A stretch of DNA of 64,000 bases from Leptospiraceae bacterium (GTDB lineage Bacteria > Spirochaetota > Leptospiria > Leptospirales > Leptonemataceae). Under the pieces are notes generated by a model. The model searched no databases. It was not told where the DNA came from and worked only from the letters and a program-made list of their open reading frames with translations. The position numbers and the translations under genes were made by a program. The stretch spans positions 1-64,000 of the forward strand of contig JANXCF010000004.1 of the NCBI GenBank assembly GCA_025059995.1, written 5' to 3'. Positions 16,553 to 25,637 of the stretch are shown here, piece after piece (positions within the stretch are counted from its first letter, which is position 1; each line of letters begins with the position of its first letter).

Positions 16553-17260
16553 TTAAAGAACCTCGAAATCTGTTAAATGATATTCCAAAAGAATCATATT
16601 TTTAGGTAAGGATTCCAAGTTATTTTTATGAATATTGTAATGTAGTTCTCTTAGATTGATTTTTTCATTAAAAACAGGAGTATGAACGTAAAGCTTTGAA
16701 TTAATAGGCATTTCAATGGATTGTTTTTTTATTTGGGTTTCAGCAACACCAATGGGGATTCCTGATCTGGTCGGGAAATGAAAGGAGTCTTTGTGGATCA
16801 AAATCAAAGGAGGATAACCAAAAGAAAAGAACTGACCTATCTGAAAAATATCATCAATAAAGTAATTCTCTTGCAAGTTGGATTGAATGGTAAAATAACA
16901 AAAATAAAAATAGATTTCTTTTTGTTTGTGTATTTGTTCTAATTCATTGATTAAACCATATGGATTATCTTCTGAAAGAAATTTTTGATACAAAGATGTG
17001 TTTTCTAAAGCAATTTTATGATGGTTGTTTAATTCTAAAAAAGACTTTTCATAGGGAAAGGAAATAAAAGAAAATTTGATTTGTTCGTCTTGTTTGTAAT
17101 TGAGAAAGAATAAATTAACATATTCGAACTTTTGTAAAAGGATGAATTCCTTTCCGTATTTTTGAGTGGAATTAAAGTAATGATAGATATTATTTTGATA
17201 CCTCAAATAACCTGTTCCAAGAAATCTTTTAATTTTGATGTTTAATTTTTCGATGAACAT
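16553..17260 (-). CDS. Degenerate SpoIIE/PP2C-like domain protein, probably catalytically inactive
   Basis: 235 residues with no signal peptide. The C-terminal half follows the SpoIIE phosphatase strand order: FSFGYPPLILIHKDSF corresponds to the aGHPPxxLxR strand, SGIPIGVAETQIKKQSIEM to the GxPLGv segment, and INSKLYVHTPVFNEK to GDxLxLYTDGxxE, with the metal-binding Asp-Gly replaced. The early metal aspartates also appear lost (NLFFLNYKQDEQ). I infer a dead phosphatase fold, perhaps a binding partner. It starts directly after the stop of the lipoprotein gene upstream (stop 17261), so the two are co-translated. Confidence 0.5.
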   Translation of the reverse strand: MFIEKLNIKIKRFLGTGYLRYQNNIYHYFNSTQKYGKEFILLQKFEYVNLFFLNYKQDEQIKFSFISFPYEKSFLELNNHHKIALENTSLYQKFLSEDNPYGLINELEQIHKQKEIYFYFCYFTIQSNLQENYFIDDIFQIGQFFSFGYPPLILIHKDSFHFPTRSGIPIGVAETQIKKQSIEMPINSKLYVHTPVFNEKINLRELHYNIHKNNLESLPKNMILLEYHLTDFEVL

Positions 17261-17824
17261 TTATAAAAATTGAATGTCTTTTTTTAAATCTTCCCATTTT
17301 TCAGTAGTTTTTTCTTTATCTTCAGATGAAATCAATATTTCTACATAATGGCTTTGATGATTGAGGTGGATGGAAAGAAAAAACCAATTGCTTTGTCTGT
17401 ATTGAAATAGGCGAGCATTTTTGTTTTTCACAAAAATCCATCCTTTTTTTTCTATTATGCAACCTTGACACTCTTTCGAAAAATCGAATTCAAAGTCAGG
17501 CTTTCTTATGTCTTTGAACTGAGTATCTCCTTCTCTACTAACTTTTATTTGAATTCGATATAAAAGCTTTTCGTCTGTTGAAGATGATTTCGAAAGCCAC
17601 TCAAAATCATAAATATTACTAAAACCTATTTTTGTGATAGTGTTTCGAAAATTAGGTTCTAGCTCCAAAGATATGACTCTTTCCTCATCGATAAAGGTTT
17701 GTTTACTTGATAGGATGTTTAAACTGTCTTTTAATGTATCTCCAATTGAAAGAATCTGTTCTGTTTTACAGTTAATAGAAAAAATAAAAAGAAATACCAT
17801 CAGTATCGTCCGTAAATGTAACAT
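17261..17824 (-). CDS. Predicted lipoprotein of unknown function
   Basis: 187 residues from ATG 17824. The leader MLHLRTILMVFLFIFSINC ends in a lipobox-like FSINC (Cys19). The open frame extends to 17959 but would overlap mqnA on the other strand, so the internal ATG giving a normal-size signal peptide is preferred. The mature part is charged and beta-rich (LLYRIQIKVSREGDTQFKDI), with a C-x2-C pair in KECQGCIIEKKGWIF and FFLSIHLNHQSHYVEILIS near the end. No known domain recognised. It is divergent from mqnA and followed without gap by the degenerate SpoIIE-like gene. Confidence 0.65.
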   Translation of the reverse strand: MLHLRTILMVFLFIFSINCKTEQILSIGDTLKDSLNILSSKQTFIDEERVISLELEPNFRNTITKIGFSNIYDFEWLSKSSSTDEKLLYRIQIKVSREGDTQFKDIRKPDFEFDFSKECQGCIIEKKGWIFVKNKNARLFQYRQSNWFFLSIHLNHQSHYVEILISSEDKEKTTEKWEDLKKDIQFL

Positions 17825-17909
17825 ATGCAAAAATATCAAAAATAATGAATTCTTATTGTAAATCATAAAATGATATGCATTAAGACTTTCTTTAAAAAAG
17901 TGAATAAAA

Positions 17910-18716
17910 ATGCCAAAAGAAAAAACTCCTTTAAGAATAGGCACTGTGAAGTTTCTCAATGCAAAGCCTTTAGATTATGGTTTCTTGCATAAAGAAAAAT
18001 GGCAAAATGTTTCTTTTCTTCCACTTTATGATTATCAAATCATCGAAGATATCCCTTCTACTTTAGTGAATATGCTATTGGAAAAAAAAATTGATATTGG
18101 TCTTATCAGTTCTGTTGAGGTATTAAGAAATCAAGACCTTCTTGATTACTACCCCCATTTGGGTGTATGCGCTCATAAAAGGGTAGCTTCAATTTTGTTT
18201 TTGAAACAAGAATTTTTTTTTGATAGACCAGTTAAAAGAATCTACTTAGACATCAGCTCAAGAAGTTCTGTTGCCTTGTTAAAAGTTCTTTATTACAAAA
18301 CCTTTCAAGAACTGCCGGAATTTATTTACGAACATCCCGATAGAATCATCAAGCAGATTCAGAACTCACCCGATACTGCAGGTCTTATTATCGGAGACCC
18401 TGCCATACAAGTTTTTTTGAATTCTTATGGGTTTTTCGTTAAAGATTTAGCTGAGTGGTGGTATGAATTTACACAACTTCCTTTTGTTTTTGCTCTGTGG
18501 TCCTTCTCGAAGGAGCTCATATTCCAGAAAGAAATCTTTCAAGAATCTTATGAACTGGGTCGTCAATCCCTCGAACAAATCATCAAGCAATCCCCCTTCC
18601 CTAAAGAATTTTCTTTTGAGTATCTAACAAAAATCTTACACTATCAAATCACAAAAAAAGAATGGGAATCCCTTCAGCTTTTCTCAAAATACCTCATGGA
18701 ATTGGGTTTAATGTGA
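17910..18716 (+). CDS. mqnA: Chorismate dehydratase, menaquinone (futalosine pathway)
   Basis: First committed enzyme of the futalosine route: dehydrates chorismate to 3-[(1-carboxyvinyl)oxy]benzoate. The 268-residue periplasmic-binding-protein-like fold shows LRIGTVKFLNAKPLDYGF at the N-terminus, IDIGLISSVEVLRN near 70, IYLDISSRSSVALLKVL near 112 and AGLIIGDPAIQ near 155, followed by DLAEWWYEFTQLPFVFALW, all characteristic of MqnA. Its 3' end overlaps the convergent lipoprotein gene by 23 bases. Other steps nearby: the UbiA-family prenyltransferase (19374) and ubiX (20959). mqnB, mqnC and mqnD are not in this window. Confidence 0.92.
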   Translation: MPKEKTPLRIGTVKFLNAKPLDYGFLHKEKWQNVSFLPLYDYQIIEDIPSTLVNMLLEKKIDIGLISSVEVLRNQDLLDYYPHLGVCAHKRVASILFLKQEFFFDRPVKRIYLDISSRSSVALLKVLYYKTFQELPEFIYEHPDRIIKQIQNSPDTAGLIIGDPAIQVFLNSYGFFVKDLAEWWYEFTQLPFVFALWSFSKELIFQKEIFQESYELGRQSLEQIIKQSPFPKEFSFEYLTKILHYQITKKEWESLQLFSKYLMELGLM

Positions 18717-19317
18717 TAGTAACATACCATGTTGTTGGATTTTTTGAATCAAGGGTTCTTTCCAAAGGAAAATGGAAATTCAAAACCCCGGGTGCAGGAA
18801 GATTCCCCAAATTCGAGACAATACTAAAATGAGTGGGAACCAAAATTTTGAACTTTAAGCTTCTATTTGCGAATTTTTCGTAGATGAAATTATAAACCCA
18901 ACTGAAAATTTGATCTTGAGAATTATAATTAGCAGCAGTAGGAAAAGTTCGATAGAGATGGAATTCATTTTTGTTGCGAACAATGTTTTCTAATCCATAG
19001 AGACGCTTTTCTAAATCCATGATGTATCGGAATTCATATTCTAAATTCACTTGTTTATAGATAAAATTTTCACTCAGTGCTTCTGTATCTTGAACCATAA
19101 AATTACTTAGCTTTATGTCATAAATCTTTTCGTATTCACTTTTAATAACAGGCAAAAAATAAATCAAGCTTTTGCCGGTTTGTTTTGAAATGGGAACTTT
19201 GTATTCAATTTGAACTCTTCCCGATAAATTGGGATAAAGTATCAAAGTTTCGCTATACTCAAAACAAGAAAAAATTACCAAAAAGAAAACGATGAATGAT
19301 TTTTTAAAATAATTCAT
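18694..19317 (-). CDS. Predicted lipoprotein of unknown function
   Basis: 207 residues. The leader MNYFKKSFIVFFLVIFSCFE gives a lipobox-like IFSC (Cys18). The mature part is beta-rich and begins TLILYPNLSGRVQIEYKVP, then has FRYIMDLEKRLYGLENIVRN and closes with TTWYVTITLNPIP. It may be a soluble beta-sandwich lipoprotein; no family recognised. The 3' end overlaps mqnA tail-to-tail by 23 bases, and it is divergent from the prenyltransferase gene. Confidence 0.7.
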   Translation of the reverse strand: MNYFKKSFIVFFLVIFSCFEYSETLILYPNLSGRVQIEYKVPISKQTGKSLIYFLPVIKSEYEKIYDIKLSNFMVQDTEALSENFIYKQVNLEYEFRYIMDLEKRLYGLENIVRNKNEFHLYRTFPTAANYNSQDQIFSWVYNFIYEKFANRSLKFKILVPTHFSIVSNLGNLPAPGVLNFHFPLERTLDSKNPTTWYVTITLNPIP

Positions 19318-19373
19318 ATCGATTGTTCAAAAAATAATAGGAAAAAACCCATAAAAGAAATTTTTTATTCTAT

Positions 19374-20285
19374 ATGAAAAATTCTCATTCTTTGATGGAA
19401 ATCCTTCAAAATTACCTACAAATGATTAAGTTTTCTCATACGATTTTTGCTTTGCCTTTTGCTGGGATAGCTCTTGTAGAAATCCTTTATTGGAATTACT
19501 TTAAAGAAAACCATTTACAATGGAGCCTTCAAGATACCTTGATAAAAACTTTTGGCATCATTATGTGCATGATTACGTTAAGAAGTGCAGCTATGGGATT
19601 CAATCGAATTGTAGATCGTAAATTTGATGCTCTAAATCCGCGAACTTCAAATCGAGAAATCCCTTCGGGGAAAATTTCGCTAAATGAAGCTTATGCTTTT
19701 GTTTTGATTTCTTCAGTTTTGTTTATTTTATTTGCGTTTTTGATTAATCCTATTGCGGGCTTTTTGTCTCCAATTGTGGTGTTTCTTACGTTCTTTTATT
19801 CTTTTACGAAACGTTTTACGTTTTTGTGTCATTACATTTTGGGTTTTGCGATTGGTTTAGCTCCGATGGCGGTAAGTGTAGCTCTCCTTAGCAAGATTGA
19901 ACTCTATACTGTTCTATTATCTTTGGCTCTTATGTTTTATATAGCAGGTTTTGACATTTTGTATGCTTGTCAGGATTATGAGTTTGATCAAAAAATGAAT
20001 TTGCATTCCATTCCTGTAAAGTTGGGAATTTCAAAGGCACTAATTGTTGCAAGAGTAAATCACGTTTTGTCTTTTTTGTTTTTGTTAGGTTTTTATTTCA
20101 CTCGTTCACTCAACTTGATTTTTTTGATTACGATTTTGATTGTGGGATTTTTGTTCTTTTTTGAACATTTTCTGGTACGTGGTGGAAGATTAGAGAAAAT
20201 CCCTGTTGCTTTTTTTCATGTCAATTCTGTGATTAGTTCTGTTTTATTTTTTGGTTTGCTTTTAGACCGCTGGTTATTTTTTTAA
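19374..20285 (+). CDS. UbiA-family prenyltransferase (MqnP-like)
   Basis: 303-residue inner-membrane enzyme with about eight helices that prenylates an aromatic acid. The first Asp-rich motif is [15 protein letters not shown] (near 83) followed by [11 protein letters not shown], and the second is [18 protein letters not shown] near 197, the paired N/DxxxD signatures of UbiA. Because mqnA and ubiX lie close by on the same strand, the likely role is prenylation of dihydroxynaphthoate precursors in the futalosine menaquinone pathway, as for MqnP, rather than ubiquinone synthesis. The LON-domain gene starts 7 bases after it. Confidence 0.88.
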   Translation: MKNSHSLMEILQNYLQMIKFSHTIFALPFAGIALVEILYWNYFKENHLQWSLQDTLIKTFGIIMCMITLRSAAMGFNRIVDRKFDALNPRTSNREIPSGKISLNEAYAFVLISSVLFILFAFLINPIAGFLSPIVVFLTFFYSFTKRFTFLCHYILGFAIGLAPMAVSVALLSKIELYTVLLSLALMFYIAGFDILYACQDYEFDQKMNLHSIPVKLGISKALIVARVNHVLSFLFLLGFYFTRSLNLIFLITILIVGFLFFFEHFLVRGGRLEKIPVAFFHVNSVISSVLFFGLLLDRWLFF

Positions 20286-20292
20286 AAATTCA

Positions 20293-20949
20293 ATGGAAAG
20301 ATACATACCCCTATTTCCGCTAAGCACAGTCCTCTTTCCGGGAGTAAGTATTGATATTCAAGTGTTTGAAGAACGATACAAAAAAATGGTCGTTTCCGTT
20401 TTGAATACCAACAAGCAAATTGGGATTTTTTGTATCAAAGAAGGTATTGAAGCTCACGGACCTTTACCTATTCCTTATGAATACGGCACCTTAGGTCAGA
20501 TCTATCAGCATGATCCAATCGAAAACTTATATAGCAAAAATAGTGTTTTTCGCATGAGCGTAATGGGTTTAAAGAAAATCAAACTCATCCACTACTACGA
20601 GTCGGTAGAAAAGTATTATATTGGAAATGTAATCATTGATGAAGAATATCTACATAATGTTCAAATCAGCACAGAAGAAAAAGAATATTTTTTTTCTGAG
20701 GCGAAGTTTTATTTAAAACATCAAAGTTTTGAAAATTTAGATCGAATTGACCCCAACAACGTTGTGCTATTGTGCCACCTGACTTTGCATTTTTTGAACA
20801 TCCCCCTTGAGGAAAAACAAAAACTCTTAGAATTATCTTCATTTCAAGAACGGTGGAATAGAACTCTACAAATCCTGAAGTACAAAAATCAAATCATTCA
20901 TCAAATAGAAAAAACCCATCGGTTTCAACAAGAAGATGTTTTCAATTAA
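20293..20949 (+). CDS. LON N-terminal (substrate-binding) domain protein
   Basis: 218 residues carrying the LON_substr_bdg fold without AAA+ or protease domains. The N-terminus YIPLFPLSTVLFPGVSIDIQ, then VFEERYKKMV and GIFCIKEG, are typical; a middle GTLGQIYQHDP and FRMSVMGLKKIKLI follow. Stand-alone LON-domain proteins are widespread and poorly understood; protein binding or quality control is inferred. It lies 7 bases after the prenyltransferase and 9 before ubiX, in one operon with them and tyrS. Confidence 0.88.
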   Translation: MERYIPLFPLSTVLFPGVSIDIQVFEERYKKMVVSVLNTNKQIGIFCIKEGIEAHGPLPIPYEYGTLGQIYQHDPIENLYSKNSVFRMSVMGLKKIKLIHYYESVEKYYIGNVIIDEEYLHNVQISTEEKEYFFSEAKFYLKHQSFENLDRIDPNNVVLLCHLTLHFLNIPLEEKQKLLELSSFQERWNRTLQILKYKNQIIHQIEKTHRFQQEDVFN

Positions 20950-20958
20950 TCACATTAC

Positions 20959-21570
20959 ATGGAAAAAAACTCCTTTCGTTTTGTAATTGGCATTAGTGGT
21001 GCTAGTGGTATAATCTACGGTGTTCATTTTTTGAAAACTTTAGCAAGTCATGTTAAAGGAGAAAGCCATGTGATTATTTCAGAAGCAGCAAAGCTGGTCC
21101 TTGCAAAAGAAATGGAAATTACCATTAAGTCAGATAGAGAATTCATTGAATTTTGTTTAAAAGATATTACTACACCTCAACATGAATTTATTCTTGAGAA
21201 TAACAAAAATTTAGGGGCAAAACCGGCAAGTGGTTCATATCTTCATGATGGCATGATCATCATTCCTTGTTCCATGAAAACCATTAGTGGAATTGCTAAC
21301 GGTTATAGTAATAATTTAATAGAACGAGCCGCTGATGTGGTTTTGAAAGAACGACGAAAATTGATTGTTGTACCCAGAGAAACACCATTGAATTTGATCC
21401 ACATAGAAAATATGCGAAAAATCCTTTTGGCAGGTGGGATAGTTCTTCCTGCTTCCCCAGGATTTTATCATAAGCCCAAAACCATCGAGGACTTGTTGAA
21501 TTTCATAAGCGGAAAAATTTTGAATCTACTTGGGATTCCTCAAAATGTGTTTTCCTCTTGGAAAGGATAA
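20959..21570 (+). CDS. ubiX: Flavin prenyltransferase UbiX
   Basis: Makes prenylated FMN, the cofactor of UbiD-type decarboxylases. Signatures: [19 protein letters not shown] (FMN-binding start), [20 protein letters not shown] and [20 protein letters not shown], then [16 protein letters not shown], all in the right order for a 203-residue UbiX. In this neighbourhood (mqnA, UbiA-type enzyme) it probably serves the decarboxylation step of futalosine-route menaquinone synthesis. The UbiD partner is not in this window. Its stop lies just before the start of tyrS. Confidence 0.93.
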   Translation: MEKNSFRFVIGISGASGIIYGVHFLKTLASHVKGESHVIISEAAKLVLAKEMEITIKSDREFIEFCLKDITTPQHEFILENNKNLGAKPASGSYLHDGMIIIPCSMKTISGIANGYSNNLIERAADVVLKERRKLIVVPRETPLNLIHIENMRKILLAGGIVLPASPGFYHKPKTIEDLLNFISGKILNLLGIPQNVFSSWKG

Positions 21571-21584
21571 ATTTTTTGCATACC

Positions 21585-22838
21585 ATGACCTTCGTGGACG
21601 ATAAACTATTAAAAGAGTTTTCTGAAAAGACTATCTCTGATTTTGAAGTTCTCAAACGAGGTACAGAAGAAATCATACCTGTATATGATCTCTTAAAAAA
21701 ACTCGAGAAAAGTCATACCCAAAAAACCCCCCTAAAAGTAAAAGCGGGTTTTGATCCAACAGCTCCAGATTTACATTTGGGGCATTACGTTCTTTTGAGA
21801 AAACTTAAACAATTTCAAGACCTTGGACATGAGGTTTATTTTTTGATTGGGGATTTCACGGGCATGATTGGTGATCCCACGGGAAGATCCAAAACCCGAA
21901 AACGACTAACGGAAGAAGAAGTCAAAGAAAATGCTAAAACCTATGAAAAACAAGTATTTAAAATTCTTAATCCTCAAAAAACCAAAATTGTTTTTAATTC
22001 TCATTGGTTGAAAAAGCTTACTTTCGAGGAAGTTTTGAACCTAACAGCAAAATACACTGTGGCTCGAATGCTAGAACGTGATGATTTCAAAAAACGCTAC
22101 GAGTCAGGAGAAAGCATAAGCTTGATTGAATTCATGTATCCTTTAGTCCAGGGATATGACTCAGTTGCTCTAAAAGCTGACATAGAATTAGGAGGAACGG
22201 ATCAAAAATTCAATCTTCTCGTTGGTAGAGCACTTCAAGAGGAATATCAGCAAGAACCTCAAGTCATCATTACACTGCCATTATTGGTTGGATTAGACGG
22301 GGTTCAAAAAATGTCAAAATCCTATCAAAACTACATTGGCATTGATGAAGAACCTTATAGTATCTTTGCCAAGATCATGTCCATATCAGATGAGCTAATG
22401 TGGAGATACTACGAACTACTAACAGATGTTCCAGAAGAAGAAATCCAACAACGAAAAAACGATCCTTTTGAAGCGAAGAAGTTATTAGCAGTTGAAATCA
22501 TAAATCAATTGCACCCACTTCCAGAAAGATCCGGAGAAAAAGCAAGAGAGATTTGGGAAAAAGAAAAGAGCTCTGCAAAACAATCCCAATTAGTACTTCC
22601 ACCAAACACACCCGTGTATCATGTGCCAGAAAATATAAAAGAAATAAAATTAGCTCAAGTTTTGTTGGAGGCAAAAATCGAAGAAAGTATGACCTCCATC
22701 AAAAAACTATTTGAATCAGGAGCCATCAAAATAGGTGATAATTTAGAAACCATCACCGCAAGAGATTACACATTAAAATTCCCAGGAGAATACAAAATCA
22801 AAATCGGAAAGAAGAAATATTTATTGGTAAAAGGCTAA
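21585..22838 (+). CDS. tyrS: Tyrosyl-tRNA synthetase
   Basis: Class I aminoacyl-tRNA synthetase that charges tRNA-Tyr. HIGH-type motif [10 protein letters not shown] lies near residue 64 and the KMSKS loop [11 protein letters not shown] near 240; [31 protein letters not shown] and [13 protein letters not shown] are characteristic of the TyrZ-like bacterial branch. The C-terminal ~65 residues are an S4 RNA-binding domain ([15 protein letters not shown]). ATG 21585 is used here; a TTG at 21576 sits better behind GGAAAGGA (21560-21567) and may be the real start, while the frame opens at TTG 21558 inside ubiX. Confidence 0.95.
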   Translation: MTFVDDKLLKEFSEKTISDFEVLKRGTEEIIPVYDLLKKLEKSHTQKTPLKVKAGFDPTAPDLHLGHYVLLRKLKQFQDLGHEVYFLIGDFTGMIGDPTGRSKTRKRLTEEEVKENAKTYEKQVFKILNPQKTKIVFNSHWLKKLTFEEVLNLTAKYTVARMLERDDFKKRYESGESISLIEFMYPLVQGYDSVALKADIELGGTDQKFNLLVGRALQEEYQQEPQVIITLPLLVGLDGVQKMSKSYQNYIGIDEEPYSIFAKIMSISDELMWRYYELLTDVPEEEIQQRKNDPFEAKKLLAVEIINQLHPLPERSGEKAREIWEKEKSSAKQSQLVLPPNTPVYHVPENIKEIKLAQVLLEAKIEESMTSIKKLFESGAIKIGDNLETITARDYTLKFPGEYKIKIGKKKYLLVKG

Positions 22839-22846
22839 ACTATTAC

Positions 22847-24442
22847 ATGAATTTTAAGACCTTTCTAAGAAATAACATATTTTATATTTTCTTTATTTTG
22901 ACTTTTTTTGATGTCATCTATATTGTGCATGAATACTGGGAGTTTTATAGGATCAGTGAAAATATCAGTAAAGTAGTTTTGACAAGAAATAATTATGATG
23001 ATATAGTAAACACATATCAATCAATCTTTCATGATCTAAAAAGTCTCACAATCTATCGAAACCAGGAAGTCATCTTTTTTAAAAAAAATGAAATTCTGGA
23101 TTATCATTTTGATATCAAATTTAGAAGAAAATTTAATTTACAAAACCAAGAATTGAATTTAATCTTTGTATTTTCTTTTCTTTTGAGAGATTTTGGTTGG
23201 TTTAATTTGTTTAGTATTATTTTGATTTCAATATTTTTTATTTCAATTAATACGTATCTATCAAAAATACTACAACATAAAAAAAAGAGGCAAACCGATT
23301 ATTTTTTGTTGTTTCAGCTTTATGATTCCTTAAAGGTTTTTTCTATACATTCAGAAAATATCGAATATCAATATATAGTTCAGCAGTTTACCAAGTTTGT
23401 TTTTAAAAATACAATCTTAACTTTAGGTGGAGATTATATCTACTTAGACAAAATCGAATTAAGAAATCGGTCTTATGTTTTTTTCATTAATGCTGATGCG
23501 ATGGGAAAGTCCTTGAAAGGTTTATTGGGTATACTTGTCTTGGCTTCTGTTTTGATTGCCATTTTGAGAAGAACTCAAAAAAGAAAAATCGAAAAACAAA
23601 GATTTCCTGATACTTGGTTAAAATATGTTTACCTTGAAATTCAAGAGGTTCTTGAGACCTTCAATGGTTCTATGTTAATTTCCGCTGTGATTGGATTAAT
23701 TGATGAGAGAAATTATTGTATGTATTACATCAACTTAGATCATCCCAGAATTATCCTTCAAAGAGGGAATGAATATCAATTTATTGAATCTAAAATCTAT
23801 CAAAAATTAGGTTTTCCTGGTTCTACAGAAGTAATTGAGATTCATAGACTATTCTTGAATAAAAGTGATAGCATCTATGTTGGTTCAGATGGAAAAGATG
23901 AAGTGCTAATAAACGGTCAAGTCAACCAAAATGAAAACCTCAGCCTTGAGCTCTTAAGACAGACAGAAGGTGATATAAAAAAATTTTACAAATCACTGAA
24001 ATCAAACTTTGAATTCCAAGATGATTTTTCTATGTTGAAAATTACCATCAAAAAAGAATCTGAAGAATCTCAAGCATTAGTATCTAAAGATGAAGTAGAA
24101 AAGAAAGCATTTCGTTTATACAAAGAAAAGCGCTACAACGAGATTGTCGATAACTTTCATCATTATGCTCATGAATATCCTGTTAGTGATAATATTTTGT
24201 ATTTTTACTCTGTTAGTTGTAGAAAACTCAACAGAATCGAAGAAGAAATCGAAATCGGGGAACGGCTCTGGAACTTCAATAAATCCCATATCAAAAATTT
24301 CATACGATTACTTTATTGTTATCAAAATTTAAAAAATCAAGAACGAGTGGAATCTTTAATCGAAGAGTTTATAAAGTTTCATAAAAATGAAAGTATGATT
24401 CAAAAAATCCAAAAACGGCTCAAATTAAAATTGAAAGCATAA
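22847..24442 (+). CDS. Membrane-anchored SpoIIE-family (PP2C) phosphatase with a tetratricopeptide-like tail
   Basis: 531 residues. Two N-terminal membrane helices (about 8-25 and 122-145) flank a ~90-residue extracytoplasmic segment. The phosphatase domain begins with KIELRNRSYVFFINADAMGK, followed by the SLKGLLGILVL helix, and continues to YYINLDHPRIILQRGNEYQF, KLGFPGSTEVIEI, SIYVGSDGKDEVLIN and QDDFSMLKI. This is the leptospiral type, with NADAMGKS in place of the usual DVxGHG. Residues ~405-530 are helical repeats (FRLYKEKRYNEIVDNFHHYA). Such phosphatases dephosphorylate STAS proteins; the STAS gene at 14854 is a possible target. It follows tyrS by 8 bases. Confidence 0.75.
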   Translation: MNFKTFLRNNIFYIFFILTFFDVIYIVHEYWEFYRISENISKVVLTRNNYDDIVNTYQSIFHDLKSLTIYRNQEVIFFKKNEILDYHFDIKFRRKFNLQNQELNLIFVFSFLLRDFGWFNLFSIILISIFFISINTYLSKILQHKKKRQTDYFLLFQLYDSLKVFSIHSENIEYQYIVQQFTKFVFKNTILTLGGDYIYLDKIELRNRSYVFFINADAMGKSLKGLLGILVLASVLIAILRRTQKRKIEKQRFPDTWLKYVYLEIQEVLETFNGSMLISAVIGLIDERNYCMYYINLDHPRIILQRGNEYQFIESKIYQKLGFPGSTEVIEIHRLFLNKSDSIYVGSDGKDEVLINGQVNQNENLSLELLRQTEGDIKKFYKSLKSNFEFQDDFSMLKITIKKESEESQALVSKDEVEKKAFRLYKEKRYNEIVDNFHHYAHEYPVSDNILYFYSVSCRKLNRIEEEIEIGERLWNFNKSHIKNFIRLLYCYQNLKNQERVESLIEEFIKFHKNESMIQKIQKRLKLKLKA

Positions 24443-24464
24443 AAAAATAAAGAATTTTGTTTTT

Positions 24465-25634
24465 ATGAAAAGCAAAAAAAGATATTTAATAATTTTGATT
24501 TTATCTTTTAGTTTTAATCTTTACCCTCAAAAAAATCCAAGGATTGAAATCGATATTCAATTTTCATCTGACTACATTTGGAGAGGGCATAACTTTTATA
24601 GGGATTATAATATCCAAAAAAAAGAAAGTTATAAATCAATTAATGGAGCATGGTCCTTTCAGCCAAGTATAACATGGTATACTCCATTGAATGGGTTATA
24701 TGTAAATTTATTTTCTTCTTTTGCATTAGTAGGACAAAATGACAAAGATATCGATCAAAGATTACAAACAAATCCAAGAATGCCATTTATTAAAAACCGA
24801 ACTTCTTTGTTGGATTATATATTTGATTCTTCACTCAATATAATAGATGATCTCCAAAATACATTGCCTAATTCTAACTTTATACTGGATTATGAAAACT
24901 TACCAAATTTTTATCGTGAACCAGTAGGTTTACGTCGTTTTAATGAATTGGATATTACGATAGGTTATGATTCAGAAAACAAAATGGGCAAAATAGGATT
25001 TGGTATCATGCATTTCAAATACGCATCCCCTTTAAGTGTGGGTATACCTTATGGAACTGAAATTTTTCTTACATATTCTTTTCCAAATCTTGAAGGCATT
25101 GAACTTGGAATTCATGAAGACATCGTGGTCAATACAATTTATTATTCTATCTCTTTTGATAATGGTTTTTATATTACTAATGAATTATTTTCTGAATATG
25201 AAATACAATTTGGATATTATGTTCTTCACGAGATTCAAGGCATAAGTGATATTACTTTTACCTATCGATTTGTGCATGATAGCGGTTTTTATCTTGGCTT
25301 TAACGCTACTTATACTCCTGATCGTACCTTTCAAGATTACTTTTTTGGTTCGGGCGATCCATTGGACACAGAATTTGATCCAAACCAACAGAAAGTTATG
25401 AATGCTGTATATAAAACAGACTTACCTATTGAAATAAATGGCTTCAGTTCAATTTATGATGGAAAAGTTGCAGATCCATCTAAAACCACAGGTCCCATAA
25501 ATGAATACATCAATAAAAAAATCAATGAAGATATAGCGAATTTATTTGGAATTCCTTACAAATATGTTCCAAGACAAAAGCTTCCAAATTCCTATTATTG
25601 GATTAATTTCGGCTATCGATATGCTTTTGAGTGA
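24465..25634 (+). CDS. Predicted outer-membrane beta-barrel / porin-like protein
   Basis: 389 residues with an N-terminal signal peptide (KKRYLIILILSFSFNLYPQ). The mature start RIEIDIQFSSDYIWRGHNFY is the SSDYxWRG pattern seen in several Gram-negative outer-membrane porin families. Alternating aromatic/polar strands run throughout (ITYPLNGLYVNLF-like; GIELGIHEDIVVNTIYYSIS; GFYLGFNATYTPDRTF), and the protein ends in strand YYWINFGYRYAFE, with aromatic residues near the C-terminus as barrel proteins need for assembly. Substrate unknown. It follows the SpoIIE gene by 22 bases. Confidence 0.7.
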   Translation: MKSKKRYLIILILSFSFNLYPQKNPRIEIDIQFSSDYIWRGHNFYRDYNIQKKESYKSINGAWSFQPSITWYTPLNGLYVNLFSSFALVGQNDKDIDQRLQTNPRMPFIKNRTSLLDYIFDSSLNIIDDLQNTLPNSNFILDYENLPNFYREPVGLRRFNELDITIGYDSENKMGKIGFGIMHFKYASPLSVGIPYGTEIFLTYSFPNLEGIELGIHEDIVVNTIYYSISFDNGFYITNELFSEYEIQFGYYVLHEIQGISDITFTYRFVHDSGFYLGFNATYTPDRTFQDYFFGSGDPLDTEFDPNQQKVMNAVYKTDLPIEINGFSSIYDGKVADPSKTTGPINEYINKKINEDIANLFGIPYKYVPRQKLPNSYYWINFGYRYAFE

Positions 25635-25637
25635 AGT

